DNA of 64,000 nucleotides from the NCBI RefSeq assembly GCF_023195515.1, contig NZ_JALPKR020000002.1, positions 4,255,001 to 4,319,000 of the forward strand. The letters run 5' to 3'. The translations under genes were made by a program, and so were the position numbers. Under the pieces are notes generated by a model. It was given only the letters and a program-made list of their open reading frames with translations, did no database searches and was not told the origin of the DNA. Below, one piece after another: positions 18,316 through 27,581 of the stretch. The DNA is from Variovorax sp. S12S4. GTDB taxonomy: Bacteria; Pseudomonadota; Gammaproteobacteria; Burkholderiales; Burkholderiaceae_C. Within the stretch, counting starts at the first letter, position 1. Each line of letters starts with the position of its first letter.

Positions 18316-19080
18316 ATGCACGCCGACAGAATCCAGGATCCGTTTCGACCGGCCGCGGGCGGCGAAAAGAACGCGCCGGCATGGACGCGCGAGGAATTCG
18401 AAGCCAAGCTGCGCGAGCGCGGCCGCAGCTATCACATCCACCACCCGTTCAACGTCATGCTGAACAGCGGCCGCGCCACGCCCGAGCAGATCCGCGGCTG
18501 GGTGGCCAACCGCTTCTACTACCAGATCGCGATCCCCATCAAGGACGGCGCGGTGATCTCGAATTGCCCCGATCCGGCGGTGCGGCGCGGTTGGGTGCAG
18601 CGCATCCTCGACCACGACGGCTTCGAGCTCGGCGGCATCAAGGACGAAGGCGGCATCGAGGCCTGGCTGCGCCTGGCCGAAGCCGTGGGCCTGTCGCGCG
18701 AAGAGGTGACCGACCTGCGCCATGTGGTGCCGGCCATGCGCTTTGCAGTCGATGCCTACGTGAACTTTGCGCGCCGCGCGCCCTGGCAAGAGGCGGTGTG
18801 TTCGTCGCTCACCGAGCTTTTCGCACCCGAAATCCACAAGCAGCGCCTGGCCACCTGGCCGGAGCACTATAGCTGGATCGAGCCGGGCGGCCTGAGCTAC
18901 TTTCGCAACCGCGTGAGCCAGGCACGGCGCGACGTGGAGCAGGGCCTGGCCATCACGCTCGACCACTTCGACACCCGTGCGCTGCAAGAGCGCGCACTGG
19001 AGGTGCTGCAGTTCAAGCTCGACATCCTGTGGGCAATGAACGACGCCATGGCAACGCGCTACGGGGTCAGCAGCACATGA
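18316..19080 (+). CDS. pqqC: PqqC, pyrroloquinoline-quinone synthase
   Basis: A 254-residue, helical, cofactorless oxidase that carries out the last ring closure and eight-electron oxidation giving PQQ. Recognisable are [14 protein letters not shown] with active-site histidines, the [10 protein letters not shown] helix, and [15 protein letters not shown] with its conserved Glu and His. Length and sequence agree with the TenA-like PqqC family. The ATG at 18316 lies 23 bases after pqqB; the stop overlaps the pqqD start as ATGA. Confidence 0.96.
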   Translation: MHADRIQDPFRPAAGGEKNAPAWTREEFEAKLRERGRSYHIHHPFNVMLNSGRATPEQIRGWVANRFYYQIAIPIKDGAVISNCPDPAVRRGWVQRILDHDGFELGGIKDEGGIEAWLRLAEAVGLSREEVTDLRHVVPAMRFAVDAYVNFARRAPWQEAVCSSLTELFAPEIHKQRLATWPEHYSWIEPGGLSYFRNRVSQARRDVEQGLAITLDHFDTRALQERALEVLQFKLDILWAMNDAMATRYGVSST

Positions 19081-19370
19081 CAGCGAACAAGGCCATGCTC
19101 ACCGCCGAAAGCAAACCCCGTGTCGGCCCCGGCTTTCGCCTGCAATGGGAGCCGGCGCAAGACTGCCACGTGCTGCTGTACCCCGAGGGCATGGTGCGGC
19201 TCAACGGCAGCGCGGGCGAGATCATGAAGCGCTGCGACGGCGAGCGCAGCGTGGCGCAAATCGTGGCCGACCTGGAACAGGCCTTCGACACCACCGGGCT
19301 CGAGCCCGAGGTGCGCGGCTTCGTCGAAATGGCGGCGCAGCAGAACTGGCTGCGCTGGGACGCCCAATGA
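19077..19370 (+). CDS. pqqD: PqqD, peptide chaperone of PQQ biosynthesis
   Basis: A 97-residue RiPP recognition element. It binds the PqqA peptide and presents it to the radical-SAM enzyme PqqE. Family features are [24 protein letters not shown] and the [16 protein letters not shown] helix-turn. Both ends overlap neighbours by ATGA (pqqC stop at 19080, pqqE start at 19367), so pqqC, pqqD and pqqE are translationally coupled. Confidence 0.95.
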   Translation: MTANKAMLTAESKPRVGPGFRLQWEPAQDCHVLLYPEGMVRLNGSAGEIMKRCDGERSVAQIVADLEQAFDTTGLEPEVRGFVEMAAQQNWLRWDAQ

Positions 19371-20517
19371 CGAACGCAGCACCTCGCCCCGGACCCCCGC
19401 TCTGGCTGCTGGCCGAGCTGACCTACCGTTGCCCGCTGCATTGCGTGTTCTGCTTCAACCCGGTCGACTTTGCGCAGCAGGAGAACGAGCTGGGCACGGA
19501 AGATTGGCTGCGCGTGCTGCGCGAAGGCCGCGAACTCGGCGCCGTGCAGTGCGGCCTTTCAGGCGGCGAGCCGTTGCTGCGCGACGACCTCGAAATCATC
19601 ATTGCCGAGGCCGCGCGCCTGGGCTACTACACCAACCTGCTGACCTCGGGTGTCGGCCTCACGGCGCAGCGCGCCGCCGCGCTCAAGGCCGCGGGTCTGG
19701 ACCACGTGCAGCTGTCGTTCCAGGATTCCACGCGCGAGATGAACGACTTTCTCTCGCACACCAAGACCTTCGAGCTGAAGAACCGGGTGGCAAAGATCAT
19801 CAAGGACCAGGGCTGGCCGATGGTGCTGAATGTGGTGATCCACCGCATGAACATCGACCACATCGACCGCATCATCGAGATGGCGCACGAGATGGGGGCC
19901 GAGTACCTCGAGCTTGCCAACACCCAGTACTACTCGTGGGCCTTCGTCAACCGCGACCAGTTGCTGCCCACGCACGAGCAGCTGCGGCATGCGGAGGAGG
20001 TGACCGACGCCTGGCGCAAGCGCCTGGGCGAGCGCATGCGCATCTTTTTCGTCGCACCCGATTACCACGAAGGCAAGGCCAAGAAGTGCGTCAACGGCTG
20101 GGGCAGCATGTTTCTTACCGTGGCGCCGGATGGAACCGCGCTGCCTTGCCACACCGCCAAGATGCTGCCGGGCCTCGAGTTTCCGAACGTGAAGGCGCAG
20201 GGCCTCCGCGACATCTGGTTCGACTCCGAAGGCTTCAATCGCTACCGCGGCACCGGCTGGATGAAAGAGCCTTGCGCCAGCTGCGACCAGCGCGAGCAGG
20301 ACCTGGGGGCTGCCGTTGCCAGGCCTACCTGCTCGCACAGGACGCGGCCGCGGCCGACCCGGTGTGCGCGAAGAGCCCGGACCATCACCGCGTGGTCGAG
20401 GCGGTGGAGCGTGCCGCCGCGCGAGACCCCTCGGCGCCGGTGGAGCATCCGCTGGTGTTTCGCGATCCGGCCAATTCGCGCCGGCTTTCCGCAGCGCTCG
20501 TCACGCCGGACGCGTGA
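19367..20517 (+). CDS. pqqE: PqqE, radical SAM PqqA peptide cyclase (frameshifted near the C-terminus)
   Basis: PqqE forms the carbon-carbon bond between Glu16 and Tyr20 of PqqA. The radical-SAM cluster motif is in TYRCPLHCVFCFNP (CxxxCxxC, residues about 22-29) and the GGEP motif follows. The SPASM region supplies C-terminal auxiliary-cluster cysteines (CVNGWGS, CHTAKMLPG, CASCDQREQDLGGC). The frame breaks at the run GGGGG, 20305-20309: with a sixth G it reads GGCRCQAYLLAQDA, keeping the last SPASM cysteines, and ends LVTPDA at 20517 for a total of 383 residues, normal for PqqE. Uncorrected, the final cluster ligands would be lost. The 3' end overlaps mxaL on the other strand by 17 bases. 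Confidence 0.9.
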
Positions 20518-21499
20518 GGCCGCGCGGCGGCAACTGTTCAGCCGCCTTCTTGTTTCGCGCCTTCGGCTGCTGCTCGCGCTTCCAGCCAAAATCCGGCGCA
20601 AACCGCCACGCGAGCAACAGCAGCGCGAGCAGGGCAGGGATCCAGCGCAGATCCGCATCCGTGGGTAGGTACTGCGCATAACGGCGGTCGAGCATCGCCG
20701 TTTTCAATGCATCGGTTGTCTGGAGGCGTCGGTAGTTCACACCCACCAGTTCGGCCAGCGATCGCAGGTGGTCTTGCCGCAGTTCGGAAAGATGCTCATG
20801 GTTCAGCGTGCCGCCGATGGCCGAGCCTTGCACCACCTCGTCCGCCCGCCAGTAGCCGGCGGGCTCGCCGGTGCTGCCGGTCTTGGGAATGGGCACCGGC
20901 ACGTCGCCGCCTACGCCGATCAGCCATCCCTTCACATCGCCGGGCTTGATGTCCGTCATCGGCGGCGTTTCGTTGATGCGCAAGGGCGGTGATTCCTGCC
21001 CGTCGCTGATGAAGACAAAGCTGGTGTCGGGCCCCACGCTGCGGGCGCCACGCACCGCCCAGGTCACGCCCTTGCTCACATTGCTGGCGTTGGCCCAGCG
21101 CATGCGGCCGTCGATGCGTTCGAGCGAGGCCAGCAGTTCTTCGTAGTGGCTGCAGACCTCCACAGGCGCAAGAATCACCAATGAGCGGTAGTCCGAAAAA
21201 ATGCTCCAGCCCACCCTGGAGCCGCACGGCAGTCCGCCCAGCACGTCACGCATCGCGGCTCTCGCCAGCGCCAAGCGGCTGACGGCCACATGGTTCAGTT
21301 CGACATCTTCGACATTCATGCTCTGCGTGATGTCGAAGCTGACCTGCCAGTTGAACACCGGGCGCTGCAGCTGCACGCGCGGCGGCCAGACGGCCAGCGC
21401 CAGCAGCACAAAGGCGAGCAGCAGCGGCCCATTGCCCGTGCTGCCGCCGAAGCGCCGAAAAGCAGACAGCCATCGCGCGGGCAGCAAGCGCAGTCTCAC
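20501..21499 (-). CDS. mxaL: MxaL-like VWA-domain membrane protein
   Basis: A 332-residue protein with an N-terminal transmembrane helix (LLLAFVLLALAVWPP), a von Willebrand A domain starting WQVSFDITQSMNVED (a MIDAS-like site with threonine at the usual serine) and a C-terminal helix (IPALLALLLLAWRF). It is the last gene of the mxaSACKL accessory set. In methanol-dehydrogenase systems these proteins are needed for active enzyme, by analogy for metal insertion, with the VWA modules likely acting together with the MoxR ATPase. Its ATG overlaps the mxaK stop. Confidence 0.85.
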   Translation of the reverse strand: MRLRLLPARWLSAFRRFGGSTGNGPLLLAFVLLALAVWPPRVQLQRPVFNWQVSFDITQSMNVEDVELNHVAVSRLALARAAMRDVLGGLPCGSRVGWSIFSDYRSLVILAPVEVCSHYEELLASLERIDGRMRWANASNVSKGVTWAVRGARSVGPDTSFVFISDGQESPPLRINETPPMTDIKPGDVKGWLIGVGGDVPVPIPKTGSTGEPAGYWRADEVVQGSAIGGTLNHEHLSELRQDHLRSLAELVGVNYRRLQTTDALKTAMLDRRYAQYLPTDADLRWIPALLALLLLAWRFAPDFGWKREQQPKARNKKAAEQLPPRGLTRPA

Positions 21500-22047
21500 G
21501 GCAGGTCTCCGGCGACGAAGCCCGGCACCCGGACCCGGCGCTGTTCATGCGCCGGCTGCTGCTCGGCCGAAAAGGCTTCCTGGTCTTCGGGCGCGAGGCG
21601 CAGCGCACGCTCCAGGTTGTAGCGCGCGTCCCAGTCCTGCGGCGCGGCGCGCAGCAGGTCGCGCAGCCGCTGCTTGCCCAGTTCGAACAGCGGCAGCGCG
21701 CCGGCCTCTTGCGCCATGCCCTGGCGCAGGTACATGTTGCCCAGGTTGAACAGCGCCTGCCGTGCGACAGGGTCGCGTTCTCCGCTCTGGATCAGCGCCG
21801 CATAGCCCTTGAGCGCGGCATCGTGCGCGCCCGCTTTCGAAAGGGCCAGCGCCTGCGCCAACTGCAGTTCGCGCGGGGCCGAAAGCGGAGCCGGTGCGGC
21901 GTCCTTGCCCGCGGGCGTGTCCGCGATGCGGGCGATCTCGGCGTTCAGGCCGGCCGTGCGGTGCAGGCGCAGCCCACGCTCGCAGGCGACGCCCACGCAG
22001 CACAGGCTCAGCACGCCAAACACCAGGTGAATCGTGCGCCGCTTCAT
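21496..22047 (-). CDS. mxaK: MxaK-like protein
   Basis: A 183-residue protein with an N-terminal membrane anchor (IHLVFGVLSLCCVGVA) and helical tetratricopeptide-like repeats (ELQLAQALALSKAGAHDAALKGYAALIQ; ARQALFNLGNMYLRQGMAQEAG). Assignment to MxaK rests on its size, this architecture and its position between mxaC and mxaL. Starts and stops overlap those neighbours (ATGA at both junctions). It probably works as a scaffold for the VWA proteins in the periplasmic side of the membrane complex. Confidence 0.82.
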   Translation of the reverse strand: MKRRTIHLVFGVLSLCCVGVACERGLRLHRTAGLNAEIARIADTPAGKDAAPAPLSAPRELQLAQALALSKAGAHDAALKGYAALIQSGERDPVARQALFNLGNMYLRQGMAQEAGALPLFELGKQRLRDLLRAAPQDWDARYNLERALRLAPEDQEAFSAEQQPAHEQRRVRVPGFVAGDLP

Positions 22048-23045
22048 GTGCTCTTTCGCCAGCTTTGCAGTTGCACCGAGCGGCACGCGAGCAGGCCCGC
22101 GCAGCACAGCATGGCCGCAAGATAGAAGGCCGCGCCGTGGTCGCGCCGCGGCACCCGCTCGTGAATGGTCAGCGGAAAATTCTGCTGGCGGTCGATCTCG
22201 GCCATGGCGGCCGCCATGGCATTGGAGTCGTCCACCTGGTAGAGCCGGTAGGGCGTGGCCAGCGTCTTGAAGAACTTGTGCAGCGCCAGTTCCTCGCCAA
22301 GGCCGTAGGCAGATACCGTCTCGGTGTTGAGGTTGGGCGAGTTCGGGCCGCTGCGCACGTAGATCCAGTAGAGGCCGATCTTCTCGCGCGCGAGGCCGGC
22401 ATGAATGCGCTCGCGCGTCGCCTCGTCGAGTTGCGCGCCGCCGTCCGAAACGATCAGGATCACGCGGCTGCCCGAATAGCTTCGGCCTTCGAATTCCTCG
22501 ATGGCGGCGAGCAGCGCCACGCCCATGCGTGTTTCGGGCAGGCCGCGGCCGATGGCGGTGGCTGCGAGCGCGGCCTGCACGGTGTCGGTCTTCTGCGTGA
22601 ACGGCACCACCGCGACCGGCACCGTGCTGAAGGTCATGAAGGCGAAGCGGTTGTCGGGCCGCTTGGCGACGAACTCGCTCAGCAGGTCTCGCACCACCTT
22701 GGCCTTGGGTTCCTGCGACATGCGGCCCGCGGTCTGCAGGCCGTTGGTGTGCACTGTCGCGTCCATGCTGCTGCTGCGGTCCATGAGAATGAGCACCTCC
22801 GCGCCGCGCCCGGCACGCTCGACCACCGCGCCCGATTGGCCCGGCCCGGCAAGGCCCAGAACGGTAAAGGCCATGGCGCCGACCGCGAACGCGCGCCACA
22901 TGAAACCGACAAGGCGGCCGACCCGATCCGTCGGCAGCCACGCGACGTAAGAAAAGCCCAGCGTGTCGCTGCGCCTGCGCAAGAGCGGCAGCAGCGCGAG
23001 CGGCAGCAGGGCGAGCATCCAGGGCTGGGCGAGATCGAAGCGCAT
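22044..23045 (-). CDS. mxaC: MxaC-like VWA-domain protein
   Basis: A 333-residue protein. Two N-terminal hydrophobic helices (PWMLALLPLALLPLL; MWRAFAVGAMAFTVLGLA) are followed by a VWA domain with a full MIDAS motif, DRSSSMD, near residue 90 and the SDGG strand later, and a C-terminal helix. The layout is that of BatA-type proteins and MxaC. It belongs to the calcium- or metal-insertion accessory group of methanol dehydrogenase. The chosen ATG at 23045 (MRFDLAQPW) lies 13 bases after mxaA on the minus strand; an upstream start would run deep into mxaA. Confidence 0.87.
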   Translation of the reverse strand: MRFDLAQPWMLALLPLALLPLLRRRSDTLGFSYVAWLPTDRVGRLVGFMWRAFAVGAMAFTVLGLAGPGQSGAVVERAGRGAEVLILMDRSSSMDATVHTNGLQTAGRMSQEPKAKVVRDLLSEFVAKRPDNRFAFMTFSTVPVAVVPFTQKTDTVQAALAATAIGRGLPETRMGVALLAAIEEFEGRSYSGSRVILIVSDGGAQLDEATRERIHAGLAREKIGLYWIYVRSGPNSPNLNTETVSAYGLGEELALHKFFKTLATPYRLYQVDDSNAMAAAMAEIDRQQNFPLTIHERVPRRDHGAAFYLAAMLCCAGLLACRSVQLQSWRKST

Positions 23046-23058
23046 GGCTCTGCTCCCG

Positions 23059-23928
23059 TCAATGCCGATGGCGCTTTTCCGCGTCACGCAGGGCCCGGCA
23101 CAGCGGCCGGAGCGGGTAGGCCCCCTCGGGCTGCGTGGCCGCGGCAACGCTCTCGGCAAAGAAGAAGCGCCGTGTCGATTCGCGATAGAACTCCTCCAGG
23201 CGCGGCTGCAACGGGCGCAGGTACGGCGCCTCGGCCATGAGCTGCGGCAGGCTGGCGTGGTGAACCACGCGGCCGGCGCTCCGATTGAGCGCGCGATGCA
23301 GCACGCGCCAGGCTTCCGGGCTCGCGGGATCGCCGATCCGCTTCAGCTCGCGCCAGGCGCTTGCGAACGGAAGCTGCTGCGCTTCGCGCCGGTTGCGCCA
23401 CGCCCACCAGCCGAGCCAGGCCACAAGCACGGCCAGCAGCGCAAGAACCGAGAACTTCAGCTGTTGGCCGAGCGCGTAGGTGGGAAGCGGGGCCACGGCG
23501 CGGTCCGGCCGCAGCGGCTGCAGATCGCCTTGCCCCGGCACTTCGAGCGGCGTCAGCGGGCCGATGCTGATCGGCCAGGCCGGCAGCGCCAGCGGCACGC
23601 CCGATGCGGTCGCAATGCTGAGCGCCGGCAGCGAAACGGCGGTGAGCGCGCGCGGCGCGTTGATCACCTGGTAGTCGATGGCCAGCCAGCGCCGCCCCTC
23701 GGCATCGGTCTCGATGCGCGAGGGCCTCCTTTCGAGCCACAGGTCGATGCGCGCGGCGCTGGGCAGCGCGCCGGGCTGCAGGGGCCGGCCCGCTTGCTCG
23801 AGCAGCACGCGCTGCGTGAGAACGTCGCCGATCACATGTCCGAAGGCGCGCGGCTGCTCGACCGTCGCGGCGCTGGCCGTGCCGGCCGCGACGGCGAGCG
23901 CCAACAGGGCTGCCAGGCGCCGGTTCAT
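23059..23928 (-). CDS. mxaA: MxaA-like protein
   Basis: A 289-residue exported protein: signal peptide (LAALLALAVAAGTASA), a periplasmic beta-rich domain (residues about 22-150), one transmembrane helix (FSVLALLAVLVAWLGWWAW, about 158-176) and a cytoplasmic tail. In methylotrophs MxaA is required for calcium incorporation into MxaFI; with XoxF as the only dehydrogenase here its job may be lanthanide loading, which is inference. Its ATG overlaps the mxaS stop (23925-23928). Confidence 0.85.
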   Translation of the reverse strand: MNRRLAALLALAVAAGTASAATVEQPRAFGHVIGDVLTQRVLLEQAGRPLQPGALPSAARIDLWLERRPSRIETDAEGRRWLAIDYQVINAPRALTAVSLPALSIATASGVPLALPAWPISIGPLTPLEVPGQGDLQPLRPDRAVAPLPTYALGQQLKFSVLALLAVLVAWLGWWAWRNRREAQQLPFASAWRELKRIGDPASPEAWRVLHRALNRSAGRVVHHASLPQLMAEAPYLRPLQPRLEEFYRESTRRFFFAESVAAATQPEGAYPLRPLCRALRDAEKRHRH

Positions 23929-24799
23929 GCCGTGGTCTCCATGAAGTACCGCGTGAGCGCCTCGGCGTCGAAGCGCCCATGCAAGTGAAAGGGCGGCATG
24001 CCGTGCGCGTTGAACAACTCAGTGAGCTCCGCCCGCCGCGCTGCGACGGCATGGCGCCACCGCGTGCGCAGCGAATCGCGCATCCACAGGCTGCGTCGGC
24101 TTCCGGTTTCGGCATCGCTCAGCGCCACCAGCGCGCGCGCATCCGGCGGCTCGGTTTCGGCCGGGTCCCAGACCACCAACGGAACGACGCAGGCCGGCGC
24201 GAATTGCGGAAGCAGCTCGCCGAGCGCTGCAATGGGCCAGTGAAAATCGGAAGCAAGAAACACCAGCCCCCGCGGCCGACCAGTCGCTCGGTGGCACGCC
24301 GCAGGCCCGCCAAGGCGCTGTCGTCGGATGGCGCCGCGCCCGGCGTCGCGCGGCAGTCTCGCAGCATCTTGGCCATCAGGCTCCCGTTGCCGCGGCTGTG
24401 GCGCGCTGGCACGAACAGTTCTTCGCGCTCCCGCTGGTCGAAGGCCAACAGGCCGACGGTGTCGCCCGCCCGAAAGGCGCTGTAGCCCAGCGCCTCGACC
24501 AGGTCGGCCACCACGTCGAGCTTGCGCCGCTCGGCGCCGAAATGCATCGACGCCGACACGTCCACCACCACGTGCACGGGGATGGCCACGCGGAGCCGAT
24601 GGATGCGGACCAGCCAATCGCCGCGGCCGTCGCGCACGCTGGCACGCAGGTCGATGCGGCGCGGATCGGGATGGTCGAACAACCGGCGATGCGCGGCAAA
24701 TTCCTGCCCGCTGCCCTGGCTCAGGCCGCGCTGCGCACCGGGCCGCCAGCCGCCGAAGCGGCGCGGCAGCTGGTAGTGGAATTCGTCGACGCGGTCCAC
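23925..24799 (-). CDS. mxaS: MxaS-like DUF58 protein (frameshifted in this sequence)
   Basis: A DUF58 protein with the RRIDLRASVRDGRGDWLVR segment and a VWA-like MIDAS motif DVSASM near residue 90. The frame breaks at plus-strand CCCCC 24267-24271 (minus GGGGG): before it GRGG, after it LVFLASDFHWPIAALGELLPQ continues one frame over to the stop. One extra G gives 291 residues. I choose the GTG at 24799 ((M)DRVDEFHYQLPRRFGG) because the alternative in-frame ATG at 24856 lies inside an intergenic repeat. The protein acts with MoxR and mxaACKL in maturing the methanol dehydrogenase, by analogy with the mxa system. Confidence 0.8.
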
Positions 24800-24824
24800 G
24801 GTCAGTTTTCCAACGTGATAGCAC

Positions 24825-24930
24825 CGGCCAGCGCAGCGAAGCCCATTCGGGAGCACCCGCGGAACCGGCTTTGCCGGGCCGCTGGGTGCGCCCCCAGTGG
24901 GGGAGGCGCCGAAGGCGCTTCGGGGGCGTT
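24825..24930. repeat. Intergenic palindromic repeat (REP-like) between moxR and mxaS
   Basis: The 136 bases between moxR and mxaS contain three short palindromes in tandem: CCGGCTTTGCCGG (24865-24877), CCCCCAGTGGGGG (24891-24903) and GCGCCGAAGGCGC (24906-24918). I recognise the overall arrangement as a dispersed intergenic repeat of Variovorax and its relatives, from memory. Being inside an operon it may act as an mRNA processing or stability element that separates moxR from the mxaSACKL segment. Confidence 0.6.
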
Positions 24931-24935
24931 CATGG

Positions 24936-25955
24936 TTATGGCGCTGCGATCTTGTCCATGATCTGCATCACCAGCGCTTCCGACAGCTCGGCGCGGCGCA
25001 ACTCGTACACCGGCGTAAAGAACACGCGGTGCCCAAGCACCGAAGGCAGCACCGCCGCAAGATCGGCGGGCTCCAGGTGCGAGCGGCCTTCGAGCCATGC
25101 CACGGTGCGCGCCGCGCGCAGCAGCGCGCTCATGCCGCGCGGGCTTGCGCCGGCAAGAATCAGCCGGTCCATGTCGACGTTGTCCAGGCGTATGCCGAAC
25201 TTCTGCGGCGCTTCGGTGGCTTCCCACACATCGAGCACATAACGCTCGATGGTTTCGCTGGCGCGCACGCTGCGCTGCACCTCCGCGGCAATGGCGTTGA
25301 GCCGGTCCCACGGCAGGATGGCCGGCGCCACCTTGTCGATGAGCCCTTCGGTGTCGTGGTAGGCCGTGTCGAACACCAGCGACTGGCGGATGGCGCGGTC
25401 GCTCGGCTTGGGCATGTTCAGCTCGAACATGAAGCGGTCGCGTGCTGCGGAGGCCAGCTCGAAGGTCTCTTCGCGCTCGACCTTGTTGCGGTCGGCAAAC
25501 ACCGTCATGTGCGGAAAGCTGTACTCGCGGTCGAAGGCCGACACGGTGCGCTCGGCCATGGCGCGCAGCAGCAGCGACTGCACCTGCGGACGGGCCCGGT
25601 TGATCTCGTTGAAGAAGAAGGTGACCAGCCGCTCGCCGTGGCGCAGCAGCGGCCGGGGATCGATGCGCGGCCGGCCTTGCGCATCGACATAGGTGTGATA
25701 GACAAGGTCGCCCGGCATCAGGTCGACCGTGCCCTCGACGCGTTCGAAGTCGCCGCCGATGGCGCGCGAGAAGGCGCGCAGCACCGTCGTCTTGCCGACG
25801 CCCACGTCGCCCTCGAGCAGCACGTGGCCGCGCGCGAACAGCGCCACGTTGATGAGGCGGATCGTCTCCGCCTGCCCGATCACCGCCTTGGCGACTTCGC
25901 TTTCCACGCGCAGCGCAAGGCGCCGCCAGTCTTCGAGTTGTTCCTGGGAGCCCAT
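24936..25955 (-). CDS. moxR: MoxR-family AAA ATPase (MxaR)
   Basis: A 339-residue AAA+ ATPase. The Walker A motif is GDVGVGKTT (near residue 49), followed by VEGTVDLMPGDLVY, the Walker B region FFFNEINRARPQVQSLLL, the sensor FADRNK and the helical lid. MoxR proteins are chaperone-like ATPases that work with VWA partners; here the partners MxaS, MxaC and MxaL are in the same operon. In methylotrophs mxaR (moxR) is needed for active methanol dehydrogenase. The ATG at 25955 is preferred because the upstream sequence leads back into mxaD. Confidence 0.92.
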   Translation of the reverse strand: MGSQEQLEDWRRLALRVESEVAKAVIGQAETIRLINVALFARGHVLLEGDVGVGKTTVLRAFSRAIGGDFERVEGTVDLMPGDLVYHTYVDAQGRPRIDPRPLLRHGERLVTFFFNEINRARPQVQSLLLRAMAERTVSAFDREYSFPHMTVFADRNKVEREETFELASAARDRFMFELNMPKPSDRAIRQSLVFDTAYHDTEGLIDKVAPAILPWDRLNAIAAEVQRSVRASETIERYVLDVWEATEAPQKFGIRLDNVDMDRLILAGASPRGMSALLRAARTVAWLEGRSHLEPADLAAVLPSVLGHRVFFTPVYELRRAELSEALVMQIMDKIAAP

Positions 25956-25981
25956 GGTGGTGCCATCGAAGCCCGCCGGGG

Positions 25982-26527
25982 CTACTTCGACTCCATCATC
26001 TTCTTCAGGTGGGCGAGCCCGCCCTTGTAGACGCCGGTCACCGCCTTGAGCGCGGCTTCGTCGTTCTGCTCCGGCGGCGGGTTGTTGTTGGGAAAGCCGC
26101 GGTAGAAGGCGCCGCGCCATTCGACGACCGACTTGCCGCCGTCCGCCACCACGGAGAGGATGGAGGTGTAGTTGGTGACCGGCAGCGCGCCGCCGTCCTT
26201 GGCGCGGTAGCTGTATTTCTTTTGCGCGTCGTCGTAGCTTTCGAGCGTTTCGACCAGCGTGCCGCCGTCCTTGAGCTTGACGGTGCGAACCGAGCCTTCG
26301 GCGTTGCCCTTGTCGGCCGGACTGTCGGCCACCGCGGGGTGCCACTCCTTCAACGCGTTGAAGTTCTTGACCTTGGCCCATACCGCATCGGCGGGCGCTT
26401 CGATGGTGACTTTCTCGCTCACTTTCTGGCGCGTCGGCCCGTGGGCGAGGCTGGAGGCCGATGCGGTGAGCAGGGCGGATGCGAGCAGGACGGAGAGAGT
26501 TCTTCGGCTGAAAGGTTGAGTCGGCAT
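25982..26527 (-). CDS. mxaD: MxaD-like SRPBCC-fold periplasmic protein
   Basis: A 181-residue exported protein with a signal peptide ending near ASSLAHG and an SRPBCC (START-like) domain: VSEKVTIEAPADAVWAKVKNFNALKEWHPAV and the long C-terminal helix. MxaD is a periplasmic protein reported to stimulate electron transfer between methanol dehydrogenase and its cytochrome. It lies between the beta-propeller gene and moxR with short gaps, on the same minus-strand operon. Confidence 0.85.
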   Translation of the reverse strand: MPTQPFSRRTLSVLLASALLTASASSLAHGPTRQKVSEKVTIEAPADAVWAKVKNFNALKEWHPAVADSPADKGNAEGSVRTVKLKDGGTLVETLESYDDAQKKYSYRAKDGGALPVTNYTSILSVVADGGKSVVEWRGAFYRGFPNNNPPPEQNDEAALKAVTGVYKGGLAHLKKMMESK

Positions 26528-26572
26528 GGAAAACGTCCGTGATGAAGGAGAAAAGAAAGGTCGGGAAAAGAT

Positions 26573-27556
26573 TCAAGGCTCCACGGGCGCGCCGATGAAG
26601 GCGCCGAACCCGCGGCTGTTCTGCCCCGTGGCGATGGTGGCGAGCTTCTGCCCGCTCGCGGCGTCCAGCACCTGCACGTTGTCGTCCATCCAGTTCACGA
26701 CATACACGCGGTCGCCATGCGCGGCAACGCCCTCGGGGTAGGCAAAGCCGGGCAGGGTGCGCAGCACCTTCAGCGAGGCGGCGTCGATCACGCTCACGGT
26801 GTCTTCGTGCTGGTTGGTCACATACAGAAGCGCGCCGCCCTGCGCCAGCGCGGCGCCGTAGGGCGCCTTGCCCACTTTCACGGTGGCGACGAAGGCGGGC
26901 CTGCGGGTGTCGCGCACATCGACCACCGTAACGTCGTTGCTTTGCACGTTGAGTGCATAAAGCCGAGCGCGCGGAGCGTCGTAGAGCAGCGCGAACGGAT
27001 GGCTGCCGACGCGCACGCGCGCAGCCACCCGGCGCGTGGCGGTGTCGACCACGGCCACGCTGTCGTCGTCGCGCTCGGCCACGAACACCGTGGCGCCGTC
27101 GGAATGCGCGGCCACGCCCGCCGGCGCACGGCCGACGGCAATCGAGGCCAATGGCTTCGAGGCTTTGTCAGCCAGTGCATCGAACACCAGCAGACGGCTG
27201 CTGTACCAGTCAGCCGCGTATAGGTGCTTTCCGTCCCCGGAGATGTCGATGCCCACCGGCCCGTCGCCCGCGGGCAGCGTGTTCACCACCTTCTGCTGGC
27301 GCATGTCGATGACCGAGATGGTCTTGCTGTCGGGGTTGGAGACGAAGGTGCGGCCCGCGCGACTGGACGCGACCACGCCGGCCGGCGACTTGCCCACCGG
27401 AATGCTGGCGACCACCCGTTGCGTCGCAAGGTCGATCACCGACACGTCATGGCTGCCCTGGTTGGTGATGTAGGCGAACGGCGCGGCCCCGGCCGAGGTG
27501 CAGAAGAGCAGCAGGGCGGCAAGCATCAGGCGCGCAGGGGGTGCGGTGGCCGTCAT
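26573..27556 (-). CDS. Secreted YVTN beta-propeller protein of the xox/mxa operon
   Basis: A 327-residue protein with a signal peptide (MLAALLLFCTSAGAAP) and a seven-bladed YVTN-type propeller; repeated units such as DVSVIDLATQRVVASIPVGKSP, TISVIDMRQQKVVNTLPAGDGP and TVSVIDAASLKVLRTLPGF are clear. It is probably periplasmic. Its place next to mxaD could make it the counterpart of MxaE, but I cannot confirm that. A different propeller protein (33192-34187) sits in the adjacent transport cluster. Its role may be scaffolding or binding of a cofactor or metal; no catalytic site is visible. Confidence 0.8.
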   Translation of the reverse strand: MTATAPPARLMLAALLLFCTSAGAAPFAYITNQGSHDVSVIDLATQRVVASIPVGKSPAGVVASSRAGRTFVSNPDSKTISVIDMRQQKVVNTLPAGDGPVGIDISGDGKHLYAADWYSSRLLVFDALADKASKPLASIAVGRAPAGVAAHSDGATVFVAERDDDSVAVVDTATRRVAARVRVGSHPFALLYDAPRARLYALNVQSNDVTVVDVRDTRRPAFVATVKVGKAPYGAALAQGGALLYVTNQHEDTVSVIDAASLKVLRTLPGFAYPEGVAAHGDRVYVVNWMDDNVQVLDAASGQKLATIATGQNSRGFGAFIGAPVEP

Positions 27557-27581
27557 GGCAGCTTGCCCTGGGTGATGTGAC

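Noticed and set aside
17373..20517. True loss of PQQ synthesis because pqqB and pqqE are broken
   Set aside because: pqqA, pqqC and pqqD are intact and coupled, the xox operon is maintained, and both breaks are one-base losses in G/C runs like those in unrelated genes.
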